Below, one piece after another: positions 20,062 through 30,073 of a stretch of DNA of 64,000 nt. The stretch spans positions 2,046,001 to 2,110,000 of the forward strand of contig NZ_AP023179.1 of NCBI RefSeq assembly GCF_013426915.1. Direction: 5' to 3'. The position numbers were made by a program, and so were the translations under genes. Every line of letters starts with the position of its first letter. Within the stretch, counting starts at the first letter, position 1. The notes beneath the pieces are model-generated. The model was not told where the DNA came from and made no database searches. It saw only the letters and a program-made list of their open reading frames with translations. Source of the stretch: Paraburkholderia sp. PGU19. Its GTDB lineage: Bacteria; Pseudomonadota; Gammaproteobacteria; Burkholderiales; Burkholderiaceae.

Positions 20062-21036
20062 ATGCGCGCAATCCGCTGCAACCAGTACGGCCCGCCTGAA
20101 AGCTTGAGTATCGAGGAACTGCCCGATCTCGTGCCGCAAGCCGGCCAGATCGTAATCGATGTCAAAGCGGCAAGCGTCAACTTTCCCGACGTGCTGATCA
20201 TCCAGAACAAATACCAGTTCAAGCCGCCGCTGCCCTTCACGCCCGGCGCGGAAGTCGCGGGCATCGTGCGCGCCGCCGGCGACGGCGTCACGCAGTTCAG
20301 GCCCGGCATGCGCGTGGTCGCTTATACGCAACAAGGCGGCTTCGCCGAGCAGGCCGTCGCGGATGCTGGCGCATGCGTGCCATTGCCTGATGACGCCGAT
20401 CTCGAGACGGCAGCCGTCTTCACCCTCGCCTATGGCACGTCGCATCATGCCGTGGTCGATCGCGCGGCGCTGAAAGCGGGTGAAACGATGCTCGTGCTCG
20501 GCGCGGCAGGCGGCGTCGGACTCGCCGCCGTCGAAATCGGCAAGGCGCTCGGCGCACGCGTGATCGCAGCGGCATCGAGCGATGAGAAACTCGCGACCTG
20601 CGTCGCGCACGGTGCCGATGCAACCATCAACTACGCGACGGAAGACCTGCGCGAGCGCATCAAGGCGCTCACGGGCGGCAACGGGCCCGATGTGATTTAC
20701 GACCCTGTCGGCGGCAGTTATGCGGAGCCGGCATTTCGCAGCATCGGTTGGCGCGGGCGCTATCTCGTCGTCGGCTTTGCGAACGGCGACATTCCGAAGC
20801 TGCCGTTCAATCTCGCGCTGCTGAAAGGCGCGAGCATCGTCGGCGTGTTCTGGGGCGATTTCGCGCGGCGCGAGCCGCAACGCAATGCCGCCGCGTTTCA
20901 ACAGATGCTCGGCTGGATTCGCGAGGGCAAGCTCACGCCGCTCGTGTCAGCGCGTTATCCGCTCGAAGACACGGCGCGCGCGCTCAACGACATGGCGCAG
21001 CGGCGCGTGCTAGGCAAGATCGTGATCACGCCGTAG
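20062..21036 (+). CDS. Zinc-independent NAD(P)H:quinone oxidoreductase, MDR family
   Basis: A 324-residue medium-chain dehydrogenase/reductase of the QOR type, which reduces quinones or other enones with NADPH. It has MRAIRCNQYGPPESL at the start, the substrate-side SVNFPDVLIIQNKYQFKP, PFTPGAEVAG, and the Rossmann motif LVLGAAGGVGLAAVEIG around residue 147. It lacks the cysteine and histidine ligands of zinc alcohol dehydrogenases. The start has GGGAG five bases upstream. It is a single-gene unit closed by a strong terminator. The physiological substrate cannot be named. Confidence 0.9.
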   Translation: MRAIRCNQYGPPESLSIEELPDLVPQAGQIVIDVKAASVNFPDVLIIQNKYQFKPPLPFTPGAEVAGIVRAAGDGVTQFRPGMRVVAYTQQGGFAEQAVADAGACVPLPDDADLETAAVFTLAYGTSHHAVVDRAALKAGETMLVLGAAGGVGLAAVEIGKALGARVIAAASSDEKLATCVAHGADATINYATEDLRERIKALTGGNGPDVIYDPVGGSYAEPAFRSIGWRGRYLVVGFANGDIPKLPFNLALLKGASIVGVFWGDFARREPQRNAAAFQQMLGWIREGKLTPLVSARYPLEDTARALNDMAQRRVLGKIVITP

Positions 21037-21057
21037 GCATGCGTGGAAATACCAGGC

Positions 21058-21096
21058 AAAACGGCGCGTGACCTTCGCAGGTCACGCGCCGTTTTT
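21058..21096. terminator. Bidirectional terminator, quinone oxidoreductase / ABC permease
   Basis: A perfect 17-bp stem AAAACGGCGCGTGACCT / AGGTCACGCGCCGTTTT (21058-21074, 21079-21095), loop tcgc, followed by T on the plus strand and flanked by A on the other. It sits between convergent genes. Confidence 0.92.
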
Positions 21097-21114
21097 GATT
21101 GGAACCTCTGGCGA

Positions 21115-21939
21115 TCAGAGCTTTTCGGTCTCGCCGCTCTTCGGTTGCCACTTCATCAAGCGCTTCTCCAGCGCGCCGACGATCGCATCGAGTATCAGCG
21201 CGAACGCAGTCAGCACGAGAATGCCGGCGAACACGGTGTTGATGTCGAATGTGCCTTCGGCCTGCAGGATCAGATAGCCGACGCCGCGCGCCGAACCCAG
21301 ATACTCGCCGACCACCGAGCCGACAAACGCCAGCCCCACCGACGTGTGCAGGCTCGAAAACACCCAGCTCATCGCGCTCGGCAGATAGACGTTGCGCAAT
21401 AGCTGCTTGCGGTTCGCGCCGAGCATGCGCGCGTTCGCGAGCACCACGGGGCTCACTTCCTTCACGCCCTGATAGACGTTGAAGAACACGATGAAGAACA
21501 CGAGCGTCACGCCGAGCGCGACTTTCGACCAGATGCCGAGACCGAACCACACGCCGAAAATCGGCGCGAGAATCACCCGAGGCATCGAGTTGGCGGCCTT
21601 GATGTATGGATCGAACAACGCGCTCGCGAGCGGCGACAGCGCGAGCCACAAGCCGACGCCCAGTCCGAGCACCGTGCCGAGCGCGAACGCGAGCACGGTT
21701 TCGATCAGCGTGATCCACAGGTGCAGATAGATCTCACCCGACGCGAACCATTCCCAGATCCGCGCGAGCACTTTCTGCGGCTCGCCGAAAAAGAACGCGG
21801 CCTTGTTCGCGTCGTCGAAATAGAACGCGGGTAACAACGTCGGGCTCGTCAGCACGTACCAGAGCACGAAGCACAACACCAGCAGCAGCCACTGCCAGAT
21901 CACGAGGTTCGCGCGGTTCGGGCGCAATGCTTTCCACAT
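21115..21939 (-). CDS. ABC transporter permease, NitT/TauT family
   Basis: A 274-residue inner-membrane permease with about six hydrophobic segments, beginning WQWLLLVLCFVLWYVLTS. The cytoplasmic coupling loop is clear (NARMLGANRKQLLRNVYLPSAM, the EAA motif), followed by VGEYLGSARGVGYLI. This form is typical of SsuC/TauC/ThiX-type importers for nitrate, sulfonates, taurine or pyrimidine precursors. It lies one base downstream of the ATPase gene, so the three genes are one operon with the binding protein first. The substrate is not predictable. Confidence 0.92.
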   Translation of the reverse strand: MWKALRPNRANLVIWQWLLLVLCFVLWYVLTSPTLLPAFYFDDANKAAFFFGEPQKVLARIWEWFASGEIYLHLWITLIETVLAFALGTVLGLGVGLWLALSPLASALFDPYIKAANSMPRVILAPIFGVWFGLGIWSKVALGVTLVFFIVFFNVYQGVKEVSPVVLANARMLGANRKQLLRNVYLPSAMSWVFSSLHTSVGLAFVGSVVGEYLGSARGVGYLILQAEGTFDINTVFAGILVLTAFALILDAIVGALEKRLMKWQPKSGETEKL

Positions 21940-21940
21940 C

Positions 21941-22765
21941 TCAGTTGCCCTCCGGCGCGACCGTCAGTTGCTGCTGATAACCCTTGAGTACTTCGTCGCG
22001 CAGCACGCTCCAGATCTGTGCGTGCAATTCAACGAAGCGTGGATGCGAGCGCACTTCGGCGACATCGCGCGGACGCGGCAGATCGATCGTGAACTCGCCG
22101 ATCGGCCGCGTGCCCGGCCCCGCCGACAGCACCACCACGCGATCCGACATCGCGATCGCTTCGTCCAGATCGTGCGTGATGAAGAGCACAGCCTTGCGCT
22201 TCGCGGCCCACAGATCGAGCAGTTCGTTTTCCATCAGCTGGCGCGTCTGGATGTCGAGCGCCGAAAACGGCTCGTCCATCAGGATGATGTCGGGATCGAG
22301 AATCAGCGTCTGCGCCATCGCGACCCGCTTTCTCATGCCGCCCGACAGTTGATGCGGATAACGGTCCCCGAACCCGCCGAGACCGACGCGCTTCAACCAT
22401 TCGTCGGCGCGTGCGAGGGCTTCCGTGCGCGGCACGTCGTGAAACTGCAGGCCCGCCAGCACGTTGTCGAGCGCCGAGCGCCACGGCATCAACGCGTCGG
22501 CCTGGAACATGTAGCCCGCGCGCCGGTTGATGCCCGTGAGCTTCTCGCCGAACACGGTCACTGCGCCCGAGGACGGCTCCAGCAGCCCCGCGCCGACGTT
22601 CAGCAAGGTCGACTTGCCGCAGCCCGTCGGGCCGACCACGGAAACGAATTCGCCCGGCGCGATGCGCAGCGTCGTGTCCTTGACGGCGGTGTAGCTTTGC
22701 CCGCGCTTCTCGCGCGACGCAAACGTGCAGGTGATATTTTCGAGCGCCAGGGCGGCAACGGTCAT
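21941..22765 (-). CDS. ABC transporter ATP-binding protein, NitT/TauT family
   Basis: A 274-residue ATPase energising the adjacent permease. Walker A is GPTGCGKSTLL, the Q-loop is in GYMFQADALMPWRSALDNV, the signature is LSGGMRKRVAMAQ, and Walker B is ILMDEPFSALDIQTR followed by the H-loop FITHDLDEAI. It has the usual SsuB/TauB length. It lies 136 bp downstream of the binding-protein gene and is essentially abutting the permease gene. Confidence 0.94.
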   Translation of the reverse strand: MTVAALALENITCTFASREKRGQSYTAVKDTTLRIAPGEFVSVVGPTGCGKSTLLNVGAGLLEPSSGAVTVFGEKLTGINRRAGYMFQADALMPWRSALDNVLAGLQFHDVPRTEALARADEWLKRVGLGGFGDRYPHQLSGGMRKRVAMAQTLILDPDIILMDEPFSALDIQTRQLMENELLDLWAAKRKAVLFITHDLDEAIAMSDRVVVLSAGPGTRPIGEFTIDLPRPRDVAEVRSHPRFVELHAQIWSVLRDEVLKGYQQQLTVAPEGN

Positions 22766-22901
22766 CGTTCGGCTCGCTTGTTTCGATGCTTCGGTGGTTC
22801 GATGTCGCTACGTCGTGACACGGCGGGGCTTGCGCCCGCACGCGCGTCGCCGGGCGAAAGCCCGGCACGGATCGAGGTTGAATCGAAGTTTAGATCGCGC
22901 G

Positions 22902-23939
22902 TTATGCCTTGACCGTCGCGAGCGCCTTCTTCACGAAGTCGTTCGTCCAGGTCTTCGACAGATCGATCGGCTTGCCCTTTATCGTCTCGTCGAAAGCCTG
23001 CAGCGTCTTCAGCGACGTCGCGGGACCGTCGGCGGGCATCAGGCCATCGGGCGACATTGCCTCTTTCACGTGCTGCCACGCATCCAGATACAGCGCGCGG
23101 TCGCCGAGCAGGTACGACTCGGGCACGGTGTTGATCAGCTCGGTGCCCGTCGCTGTCTGCAGCCACTTGAGCGCGCGCACCATCGCGTTGGTCAGCGCCT
23201 GCGTCGTGTTCGGATTCTTGCTGATGAACGATTGCGAGGCGTACAGGCAGCCCGCCGGCATATTGCCGCCGAACACCGTGCGCGTGTCGCTGAGCGTGCG
23301 CGTATCCGATACGACGCGAATCTCGCCCGAGCGTTCGAGCTTGGTCATCACGGGGTCGAGATTGGCGAGCGCGTCGATCTGGCCGGACTGCAACGCGGCG
23401 ATCGCGCCCGCGCCCGCACCGACGCCGATGAACGACACGTCCTTCGCCGTCAGCCCGGCTTTGGCGAGCACGAAGCTCGCCATGATCGACGTCGACGAAC
23501 CCGGCGCCGTCACGCCGATTTTCTTGCCCTTCAGATCGGCGATCGACTTGTAGTTCGCCATCGTCTTCTTCGACACGGCGAGCACGATCTGCGGCGCGCG
23601 GCCTTGCAGCACGAACTCGCGGAAGTACTGGTTCTTTGCCTGCAACAGCAGCGTGTGTTCGAACGCGCCCGACACCACATCCGCGCTGCCGCCGACAGCC
23701 GCCTTCAACGCCTGCGAGCCGCCCGCGAAATCGGAGATTTCGATTTCGAGCCCTTCGTCCTTGAAGTAATTGCGGCGCTCGGCGATGGTGAGCGGCAGAT
23801 AGTAGAAGAGGTTCTTGCCGCCGACAGCGATCGCGACTTTCGACGTCTCCAGCTTGCTTTGCCCGAACGCGAGCGGCGAGCCGACGAGCGAGGCGCCCGC
23901 GAGTGCCGCGCCGCCTGCGAGGAAGCTTCTTCGTTGCAT
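22902..23939 (-). CDS. ABC transporter substrate-binding protein, NitT/TauT family
   Basis: A 345-residue periplasmic binding protein. The signal peptide starts MQRRSFLAGGAALAGASL with a twin-Arg-like RRSF and ends near AFGQ; Tat or Sec export are both possible. The mature part is an NMT1/SsuA-like domain (YLPLTIAERRNYFKDEGLEI, ADLKGKKIGVTAPGSST, VGAGAGAIAALQSGQIDALA). Such proteins capture sulfonates, nitrate, riboflavin or pyrimidine precursors, and nothing here separates these. It opens the importer operon, with a CoA-transferase gene 72 bp upstream on the same strand. Confidence 0.92.
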   Translation of the reverse strand: MQRRSFLAGGAALAGASLVGSPLAFGQSKLETSKVAIAVGGKNLFYYLPLTIAERRNYFKDEGLEIEISDFAGGSQALKAAVGGSADVVSGAFEHTLLLQAKNQYFREFVLQGRAPQIVLAVSKKTMANYKSIADLKGKKIGVTAPGSSTSIMASFVLAKAGLTAKDVSFIGVGAGAGAIAALQSGQIDALANLDPVMTKLERSGEIRVVSDTRTLSDTRTVFGGNMPAGCLYASQSFISKNPNTTQALTNAMVRALKWLQTATGTELINTVPESYLLGDRALYLDAWQHVKEAMSPDGLMPADGPATSLKTLQAFDETIKGKPIDLSKTWTNDFVKKALATVKA

Positions 23940-24011
23940 GGTCCTGTCTCCGGTTTTTTGTTCTGTCGCGGGCTGATCCGCCCCGTCTTCGTGCGCTAGC
24001 GTGTGTGCCCG

Positions 24012-25256
24012 CTACACGATCTGTTGCGCGTGCAACCTTGCAATGTGGTCCGCATCATAACCCAGCGTTTGCAGAACTTCATCCGTATGTTCACCCAGTT
24101 CCGGCCCGAGCCAGCGCGTCTCGCCGGGCGTCTCCGAGAGCTTGGGCGTGACGTTCGGCAGCGTGATGTCGCGGCCGTCCTGCCACTTGAACGTCTGGAT
24201 CATCTGCCGCGCGACGTATTGCGGATCGGTGAACATGTCGGCCACGCTGTAGATGCGGCCCACGGGCACGTCGGCGGCGTTCAGCACGTCGAGCGCTTCG
24301 TCGATCGTGCGGCTGGCGAGCCACGCGGCGATCGCGCCGTCGATCTCCTGCGTGCGCGGCACGCGGCCGTCGTTATGAGTAAGCGCGGGATCGTTCGCGA
24401 GGTCCTCGCGGTCGATCGCGAGCATCAGGCGTTTGAAGATGGGATCGCTGTTGCCGCCGATCACGATGCTGCCGTCGCGGCAAGGATAGGTATTCGACGG
24501 CACGATGCCCGGCAGCGACGCGCCCGTGCGCTCGCGCACCATGCCGTACACGCCGTATTCGGGCACCACGCTTTCCATCATGTTGAACACGGCCTCGTAC
24601 AGCGCGACATCGACGACCTGCCCTTTGCCGCCGTTCACCTGCTTGTGATGCAGCGCCATCAGGGCCCCGATCACGCCGTGCAGCGCCGCGATCGAATCGC
24701 CGATCGAAATGCCGATGCGCGGCGGCGGCAGGTCCGGATAGCCGGTGATATGGCGCAGCCCGCCCATCGATTCGGCAATCGCGCCAAAGCCCGGACGATC
24801 GCGATACGGGCCCGTCTGCCCGTAGCCGGACAGGCGCACCATCACGAGACCGGGATTTTCCGCAGACAGCACGTCATAACCGAGCCCGAGCTTTTCAAGC
24901 AGCCCAGGCCGGAAATTCTCGACCACGATGTCCGCTTCCTTCGCGAGCTTGCGGACGATTTCCTTGCCTTCGTCGGCCTTCAGATTGATCGTCACGGACT
25001 TTTTGTTGCGCGCCTGCACGGCCCACCACAGCGACGTGCCGCCCACTTCGGGATACAGCTTGCGCCATTTGCGCAGCGGATCGCCGCCCTTCGGATCTTC
25101 GATCTTGATCACGTCCGCGCCGAACTCGCCGAGGAAGCGCGCGGCGAACGGCCCCGCGATCAGCGTGCCGAGTTCGAGCACCTTGACGCCCGCGAGCGGT
25201 CCCTTGGGCTTTTCCGCTTCGTTTTTTTCCGTTGGCGTTGAAGTGGATGCGCTCAT
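24012..25256 (-). CDS. Family III CoA-transferase (CaiB/BaiF)
   Basis: A 414-residue enzyme that moves CoA between an acyl-CoA donor and a carboxylic acid. It has the family start LAGVKVLELGTLIAGPFAARFLGEFGADVIKIE, the central RPGFGAIAESMGG, and the region ISIGDSIAALHGVIGALMAL; the family's catalytic aspartate lies near here. CaiB-type enzymes act on carnitine, formate/oxalate, succinate or aromatic acids, and this one cannot be assigned. It is on the same strand as the ABC importer, so a shared catabolic role is possible but unproven. Confidence 0.9.
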   Translation of the reverse strand: MSASTSTPTEKNEAEKPKGPLAGVKVLELGTLIAGPFAARFLGEFGADVIKIEDPKGGDPLRKWRKLYPEVGGTSLWWAVQARNKKSVTINLKADEGKEIVRKLAKEADIVVENFRPGLLEKLGLGYDVLSAENPGLVMVRLSGYGQTGPYRDRPGFGAIAESMGGLRHITGYPDLPPPRIGISIGDSIAALHGVIGALMALHHKQVNGGKGQVVDVALYEAVFNMMESVVPEYGVYGMVRERTGASLPGIVPSNTYPCRDGSIVIGGNSDPIFKRLMLAIDREDLANDPALTHNDGRVPRTQEIDGAIAAWLASRTIDEALDVLNAADVPVGRIYSVADMFTDPQYVARQMIQTFKWQDGRDITLPNVTPKLSETPGETRWLGPELGEHTDEVLQTLGYDADHIARLHAQQIV

Positions 25257-25337
25257 GTGTCTCCTGATCTTCGCTGATCTTCGTTGTGCTGGCCGGGCGA
25301 TCCTGCTGTCACGCGTCGTGGTTCGGACGAGGCGCCG

Positions 25338-25934
25338 TTATATCGAACGCCTGTCGAGCATCGCGCGCGCGATGGTGCCCGCGTCGACATATTCGAGTTC
25401 GCCGCCCACGGGCACGCCGCGCGCGAGACGCGTGACGGACAGGCCGCGTGCCTTGAGCGTCTGGCCGAGATAATGGGCCGTCGCCTCGCCTTCGTTGGTG
25501 AAGTTGGTCGCGAGCACGACTTCCTTGACGACGCCGTCGGAAGCGCGCCTGACGAGCCGGTCGAAATGGATTTCTTTGGGGCCGATGCCGTCGAGCGGAC
25601 TGAGGCGCCCCATCAGCACGAAATACAGGCCGCGATAGGTCATGGTCTGTTCGAGCATGATCTGGTCGGCGGGGGTTTCGACGACGCACAGCAAGGTTGG
25701 ATCGCGTTCGCTGTCGCTGCAGACCTCGCAGATCTGCGCTTCCGTGAACGTGTTGCACTTCTCGCAGTGCTGCAGATGCTCGGTGGCGAACAGCAGCGAG
25801 CGGCCGAGCTTTTCGGCGCCTTCCCGATCGTGCTGCATCAGGTGATACGCCATGCGCTGCGCGGACTTCGGACCGACGCCGGGTAGCGCGCGCAGCGCTT
25901 CGACGAGCGCCGACAAGGCGGAAGGTTGTTTCAT
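25338..25934 (-). CDS. recR: Recombination mediator RecR
   Basis: A 198-residue DNA-binding protein that with RecO/RecF loads RecA at gaps. It has the N-terminal helix-hairpin-helix [17 protein letters not shown], a C4 zinc finger ([18 protein letters not shown]), and a Toprim domain beginning [17 protein letters not shown]. The ATG at 25934 ([14 protein letters not shown]) fits the family; an upstream start would add a basic non-conserved leader. It lies downstream of ybaB, completing dnaX-ybaB-recR, an order conserved across many bacteria. Confidence 0.96.
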   Translation of the reverse strand: MKQPSALSALVEALRALPGVGPKSAQRMAYHLMQHDREGAEKLGRSLLFATEHLQHCEKCNTFTEAQICEVCSDSERDPTLLCVVETPADQIMLEQTMTYRGLYFVLMGRLSPLDGIGPKEIHFDRLVRRASDGVVKEVVLATNFTNEGEATAHYLGQTLKARGLSVTRLARGVPVGGELEYVDAGTIARAMLDRRSI

Positions 25935-26076
25935 GCTGGTACGGCGGCGTCGACGTGTAGTGGGTTGAATCGCGGATGCGTTCCGGCGCGCGAAGCCGCG
26001 CCGTTCGTCAATGAACGGCGGACGCGCGGGCACAAGGCCATGAGGCCATGCGCCGCGCGCGACACGCTACGCGCTT

Positions 26077-26403
26077 TTAGAACGGCAGCTTGAATCCCGG
26101 CGGCAACGGCAGGCCGGAAGTCATACCGCCCATTTTTTCCTGCGCGGTGGCTTCCGCCTTGCGCACGGCATCGTTGAAGGCAGCGGCGACGAGGTCTTCG
26201 AGCATGTCCTTGTCGTCGGCGAGCAGGCTCGGATCGATCGATACGCGGCGCACGTCGTTCTTGCAGGTCATCGTCACCTTGACGAGGCCCGCGCCCGACT
26301 GCCCCTCGACTTCGATCAGCGCGAGTTGCTCCTGCATCTTCTTCATGTTTTCTTGCATCTGCTGGGCCTGCTTCATCAGCCCGGCGAGTTGACCTTTCAT
26401 CAT
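26077..26403 (-). CDS. YbaB/EbfC nucleoid-associated protein
   Basis: A 108-residue dimeric DNA-binding protein of the YbaB/EbfC family, thought to help organise the nucleoid. The long N-terminal helix is Met/Gln-rich ([18 protein letters not shown]), followed by a beta core ([21 protein letters not shown]) and the helix [20 protein letters not shown]. The ATG at 26403 has AAGGAG seven bases upstream; a second ATG follows at once. Sits between dnaX and recR. Confidence 0.95.
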   Translation of the reverse strand: MMKGQLAGLMKQAQQMQENMKKMQEQLALIEVEGQSGAGLVKVTMTCKNDVRRVSIDPSLLADDKDMLEDLVAAAFNDAVRKAEATAQEKMGGMTSGLPLPPGFKLPF

Positions 26404-26476
26404 GGACTTGCTCCTTCGTAATAGTGGATTCGGTTGGGCGCGTGCGCGTCGGCGTGACGGGAGGCGCGCGCGGAAA

Positions 26477-28846
26477 TCAGTGGCCGGCCGCGCTCTGGCC
26501 GCCTTCGGCGCCCGGCGCGAGCGGGCGAACGGAGCCCGGCACGATGCTCGCGCCGAATTCGCGGATCAGCGACTGCACGAACGGATCGGCGCCGATCTCG
26601 CGCTCGGCTTCCTGCTGGCGTTTCGCGCGTTCGATCGAGTCGAGCACGGCGGCCGTGCGCCGCACCGGGCCGACTTCGACCTGCACGTCGATTTCGCTGC
26701 CCAGCCGCTCGGCGAGCGCCGCCTTGAGCTTCGCAATCTGCGCGGACTCGGTGTAGAGCTGGACCGCGACGTTGAGCTTGAGGGTCTTGCCCTCGACGGC
26801 CATCAACTCGCTGTTGAACGCGAGCTGATAGGAGATACCCTTGAGCGGCAGCGTGACGGCGAGCGCCGGCCAGTCGCCATCGAAGCCGATACCAGCGAGT
26901 GGCACGGCGGGCGGCAGCGTGCGGATATCGACGACGGGCGCGGCCGTCGCGGCGGGCGCAGCGGGCGCATTGCCACGCCCGACCAGCATGTCGTCAGGGC
27001 CGCTGTCGAACACGGGAATGAAGCTGTCGTCGGGAGCCGCGAAGAACGCATCGTCCGACGATGCAGGCATGTAGTCGTCGGGCGGAATGTCATCCCACGG
27101 CGGAACGCCAGAAGCGCCCTGCGGCTGTGCGGCGCGCGGCGTCTGCGTGCGCGCGGCGGTTTCCTGCTGTGCGGCGGCTGCGGCGCGGCGGGCGGGATCG
27201 GGCGTCGGCACGCGCACGGCGACGCGCGGGGCGGCAGGTTTGGCAGGTGCCGCAGGCGTCGCTGACGCGGGCGCGGCCGAGGCCGGACGGCTTCCCGCCG
27301 ATACCTTCAGGCCGGCGTTGCGCAGGACGTCGAGCGCGGCGCTCGCGCCGCCTGCGCGGCGCGGAGTGGATTCGGTCTGCGTGGAGAAGTCGTCTGACGG
27401 CGCGGCGTTATCTTGTTGGGCGATCGAGGCAACCGGCGAATCGACGTTGGCTGTCGATTCGGCTGAAGTCGAGGCTGCGGCCACCGACAGCGGCGTGACG
27501 GCGGCATCGACGGGTGCGGCCTGAATTTCAGGCGCAGGCGCTGGCGACACGGCCGGCTCAGGAACGGCTTGCGGCTGAACCGGTGCCGGTTCGGGTTTCG
27601 CTACGGGAGCGACACGAGGCGCAACGGCAACGGTAGCCGCAGGCGTATCGCTCGCGCGAGCCTGCGGCGCCGCCGCGACAGGCGCGCCCGTCCGCTTCGC
27701 TCCAGCCGCCGGGACGCTCGAGCGCCCAGCCGGCGTCACGCCGCCTCCGCCGCCACCGTTCGGTGCCGGTTCGAACGCGAGCATGCGCAGCAGCGTCATC
27801 GTAAAGCCTGCGTATTCATCAGGCGCAAGACCCAACTCGCTTCGGCCGATCGTCGCGATCTGATAGAACAGTTGCACCTGCTCTGGACTCAGCGCGTCGG
27901 CGAAACGGCGCAGGTCGGCGGCTTCCGGCCACTCGTCCAGCACCGAAGACGGCGAAAACTGCGCCCACGCGATCTTGTGCAACAGCCCGGCGAGATCCTG
28001 CAGCGCGGTCGAGAACGACAGGCTGCGCAACGCCATTTCATCGGCAACCGACAGCACGGCCTCGCCCTCGCCCGCGACGAGCGCGTCGAGCAGGCGGATC
28101 AGATAGCTTTGATCGAGCGCGCCGAGCATGCCGCGCACAGCTTCCTCTGTGACCTGGTTCGCCGAATAGGCGATGGCCTGATCGGTCAGCGACAACGCAT
28201 CGCGCATCGAGCCGTCCGCGGCGCGCGCGAGCAGGCGCAGCGCCTGCGCTTCATGCGGAATGGTCTCTTCGCCGAGAATGTGCTCGAGATGCGACACGAT
28301 ATGCCCTGCCGGCATCTGCTTCAGGTTGAACTGAAGGCAGCGCGACAGCACCGTGACGGGAATCTTTTGCGGATCGGTCGTAGCGAGGATGAACTTGACG
28401 TGCGGCGGCGGCTCTTCCAGCGTCTTCAACATCGCGTTGAATGCATGGTTCGTCAGCATGTGCACTTCGTCGATCATGTAGACCTTGAAGCGCGCATCGA
28501 CGGGCGCGTACACCGCGCGCTCCAGCAGCGCAGCCATTTCATCGACGCCGCGATTGCTCGCCGCGTCCATCTCGACATAATCGACGAAGCGCCCTTCGTC
28601 GATCTCGCGGCACGCGCGGCACACGCCGCATGGCGTAGACGTGACGCCCGTTTCACAGTTGAGCGCCTTCGCGAAGATTCGCGACAGCGTCGTCTTGCCG
28701 ACGCCCCGCGTGCCGGTAAACAGATAGGCGTGATGCAGACGGCCACCGTCGAGCGCGTGCGTGAGCGCGCGCACCACGTGCTCCTGTCCGACGAGCGAAG
28801 CGAAATCCTTCGGCCGCCATTTGCGTGCGAGAACTTGATAGGTCAT
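26477..28846 (-). CDS. dnaX: DNA polymerase III subunit gamma/tau
   Basis: The clamp-loader ATPase of DNA polymerase III, 789 residues, longer than E. coli tau (643). It has Walker [15 protein letters not shown], a zinc-finger cysteine set ([17 protein letters not shown]), DExx box MIDEVHML, and the SRC-type sensor [11 protein letters not shown]. The C-terminal half is a long Pro/Ala-rich linker (about residues 370-640) before the tau-specific domain that contacts the polymerase core and helicase. I saw no E. coli-type A AAA AAG slippery site. It follows ffs, as in many bacteria. Confidence 0.97.
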   Translation of the reverse strand: MTYQVLARKWRPKDFASLVGQEHVVRALTHALDGGRLHHAYLFTGTRGVGKTTLSRIFAKALNCETGVTSTPCGVCRACREIDEGRFVDYVEMDAASNRGVDEMAALLERAVYAPVDARFKVYMIDEVHMLTNHAFNAMLKTLEEPPPHVKFILATTDPQKIPVTVLSRCLQFNLKQMPAGHIVSHLEHILGEETIPHEAQALRLLARAADGSMRDALSLTDQAIAYSANQVTEEAVRGMLGALDQSYLIRLLDALVAGEGEAVLSVADEMALRSLSFSTALQDLAGLLHKIAWAQFSPSSVLDEWPEAADLRRFADALSPEQVQLFYQIATIGRSELGLAPDEYAGFTMTLLRMLAFEPAPNGGGGGGVTPAGRSSVPAAGAKRTGAPVAAAPQARASDTPAATVAVAPRVAPVAKPEPAPVQPQAVPEPAVSPAPAPEIQAAPVDAAVTPLSVAAASTSAESTANVDSPVASIAQQDNAAPSDDFSTQTESTPRRAGGASAALDVLRNAGLKVSAGSRPASAAPASATPAAPAKPAAPRVAVRVPTPDPARRAAAAAQQETAARTQTPRAAQPQGASGVPPWDDIPPDDYMPASSDDAFFAAPDDSFIPVFDSGPDDMLVGRGNAPAAPAATAAPVVDIRTLPPAVPLAGIGFDGDWPALAVTLPLKGISYQLAFNSELMAVEGKTLKLNVAVQLYTESAQIAKLKAALAERLGSEIDVQVEVGPVRRTAAVLDSIERAKRQQEAEREIGADPFVQSLIREFGASIVPGSVRPLAPGAEGGQSAAGH

Positions 28847-29038
28847 CCGGAAATTGTATCAGCAAGACCGACGCGTAAAGACGAATCGACAACGCGCCCG
28901 ATAGCGCGTTCAAGCCAGGCGTGACAACGCTCTGACGCTTCATTGAATTTCGCTAAGCGGGCGATAGAAGATGCCGCGTTTCGAACGACGCCGCACGAGA
29001 ACAAACAGGGGAAATAAAGCGAAGGGGAAGAGAGGAAG

Positions 29039-29138
29039 GTGACGAGCCTGACCCTCGGCACTGGCGGAAAACGGCTGTGGCTGCTTCGTTCCCGACCTGA
29101 CCAGGTTGACCGCACCTCCATGCGAGGAGGCCCGTCAC
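29039..29138 (-). ncRNA. ffs: 4.5S signal recognition particle RNA
   Basis: A ~100-nt small SRP RNA on the minus strand that, with Ffh, targets proteins to the membrane. The conserved apical domain reads GGTCAGGTCGGGAACGAAGC followed by AGCC. The 5' and 3' ends pair (GTGACG at one end, CGTCAC at the other) and flanking arms can fold into the usual long hairpin. An extended -10 (TGtTAGAAT) is 6 nt before the 5' end. It lies upstream of dnaX on the same strand, an order also known elsewhere. Confidence 0.93.
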
Positions 29139-29143
29139 GTCGT

Positions 29144-29152
29144 ATTCTAACA
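29144..29152 (-). promoter_or_regulatory. Extended -10 promoter of ffs
   Basis: On the minus strand TG-t-TAGAAT lies 5 bases before the predicted RNA 5' end. No clear -35 is present, consistent with an extended -10 element. Confidence 0.65.
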
Positions 29153-29568
29153 TCGCTCGTTGCGCCGCGCGAGAGGCTCGCAGACAAAACGCGCAGAAAC
29201 CCCGTTCAAACTTCGTCGTTGCCCTCTTGTGTTCGCGCGCGCGGACGCCAGATAGGTGATGTCACGAGGGAGCTGCCGCGCTTCACATCGGCACAGGCAT
29301 CATCTGAGCGGTGTAAGGCGCGACGCGAAACCCTACTGTCGGAATGCGTACTATCACGACGGGCAACGCATAGCAATTTAGGCTAAACTGACGTTCAAGT
29401 GGCCCGCAAAGCCAAGCCAGCCCGCCCTCCTGAAGGTGTCCCCACGATACTTCCCGCGGCGCGTTTCATGGTTTGTCCTGTGGCAAAGCGAACGGAAAGT
29501 TTTCTGATTTTGTTGTATCGTGGCGGGCATTCAAAGCAGGCCTCGAACCGAAAGAGGTATTCACACAA

Positions 29569-29895
29569 ATGAGCGAACACATCAAGCATATTAGCGACGC
29601 GTCGTTTGAACAGGACGTCGTCAAATCCGACAAACCCGTGCTGCTCGATTTCTGGGCGGAATGGTGTGGCCCGTGCAAGATGATTGCGCCGATCCTCGAC
29701 GAAGTTGCGAAGGACTACGCTGATCGCCTGCAGATCGCCAAGATCAATGTCGACGAACATCAATCCACGCCCGTCAAGTTCGGCGTGCGCGGCATTCCCA
29801 CGCTGATCCTCTTCAAGAACGGCGCGGTCGCTGCACAGAAGGTTGGCGCACTGTCGAAATCGCAACTCACCGCGTTCCTCGACGGCAACCTTTAA
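29569..29895 (+). CDS. trxA: Thioredoxin 1
   Basis: A 108-residue cytoplasmic disulfide reductase. The active site is [13 protein letters not shown] and the cis-proline region is [13 protein letters not shown]. The ATG at 29569 ([13 protein letters not shown]) is the normal thioredoxin start and has AAAGAGG upstream at about twelve bases; an earlier in-frame ATG would add 32 unrelated residues. It lies just upstream of rho, a gene order common in proteobacteria. Confidence 0.97.
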   Translation: MSEHIKHISDASFEQDVVKSDKPVLLDFWAEWCGPCKMIAPILDEVAKDYADRLQIAKINVDEHQSTPVKFGVRGIPTLILFKNGAVAAQKVGALSKSQLTAFLDGNL

Positions 29896-29981
29896 TCTGC
29901 ATACACGGCACGCGCGAGCCAGCGCGTTGCCCGGCTCGCGCAGTGCGTCGGCAATGAAGCAACGCCGCGCATGAAGCGAGC

Positions 29982-30030
29982 CGCATGATTCTTGTTGTCG
30001 CTGGACAACAATGACAACAAGAATCATGCG
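29982..30030 (+). promoter_or_regulatory. Long perfect hairpin in the trxA-rho interval
   Basis: An 18-bp perfect stem (29982-29999 paired with 30013-30030) with a 13-nt loop. There is no T-run after it, so it is not a canonical intrinsic terminator. GACAACAA occurs twice (30004-30011 and 30013-30020), so a second, smaller hairpin with the same left arm is possible. Attenuation or mRNA stability are plausible roles. Confidence 0.55.
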
Positions 30031-30073
30031 TCGACAAAGAACCGGCCGCGCAGGCTGGTTTTGGCGTGTGCTA

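Larger units (their letters stand above)
28847..29568. other. Region between dnaX and trxA
   Basis: About 720 bp. It holds ffs (29039-29138) and its promoter. The remainder (29153-29568) should contain the trxA promoter; TAAACT at 29384-29389 is a weak -10 candidate. No other gene is supported. Confidence 0.5.

Noticed and set aside
26477..28846. Gamma-subunit frameshift site inside dnaX
   Set aside because: No A-rich heptamer followed by a hairpin was found in the linker, so only full-length tau is supported here.
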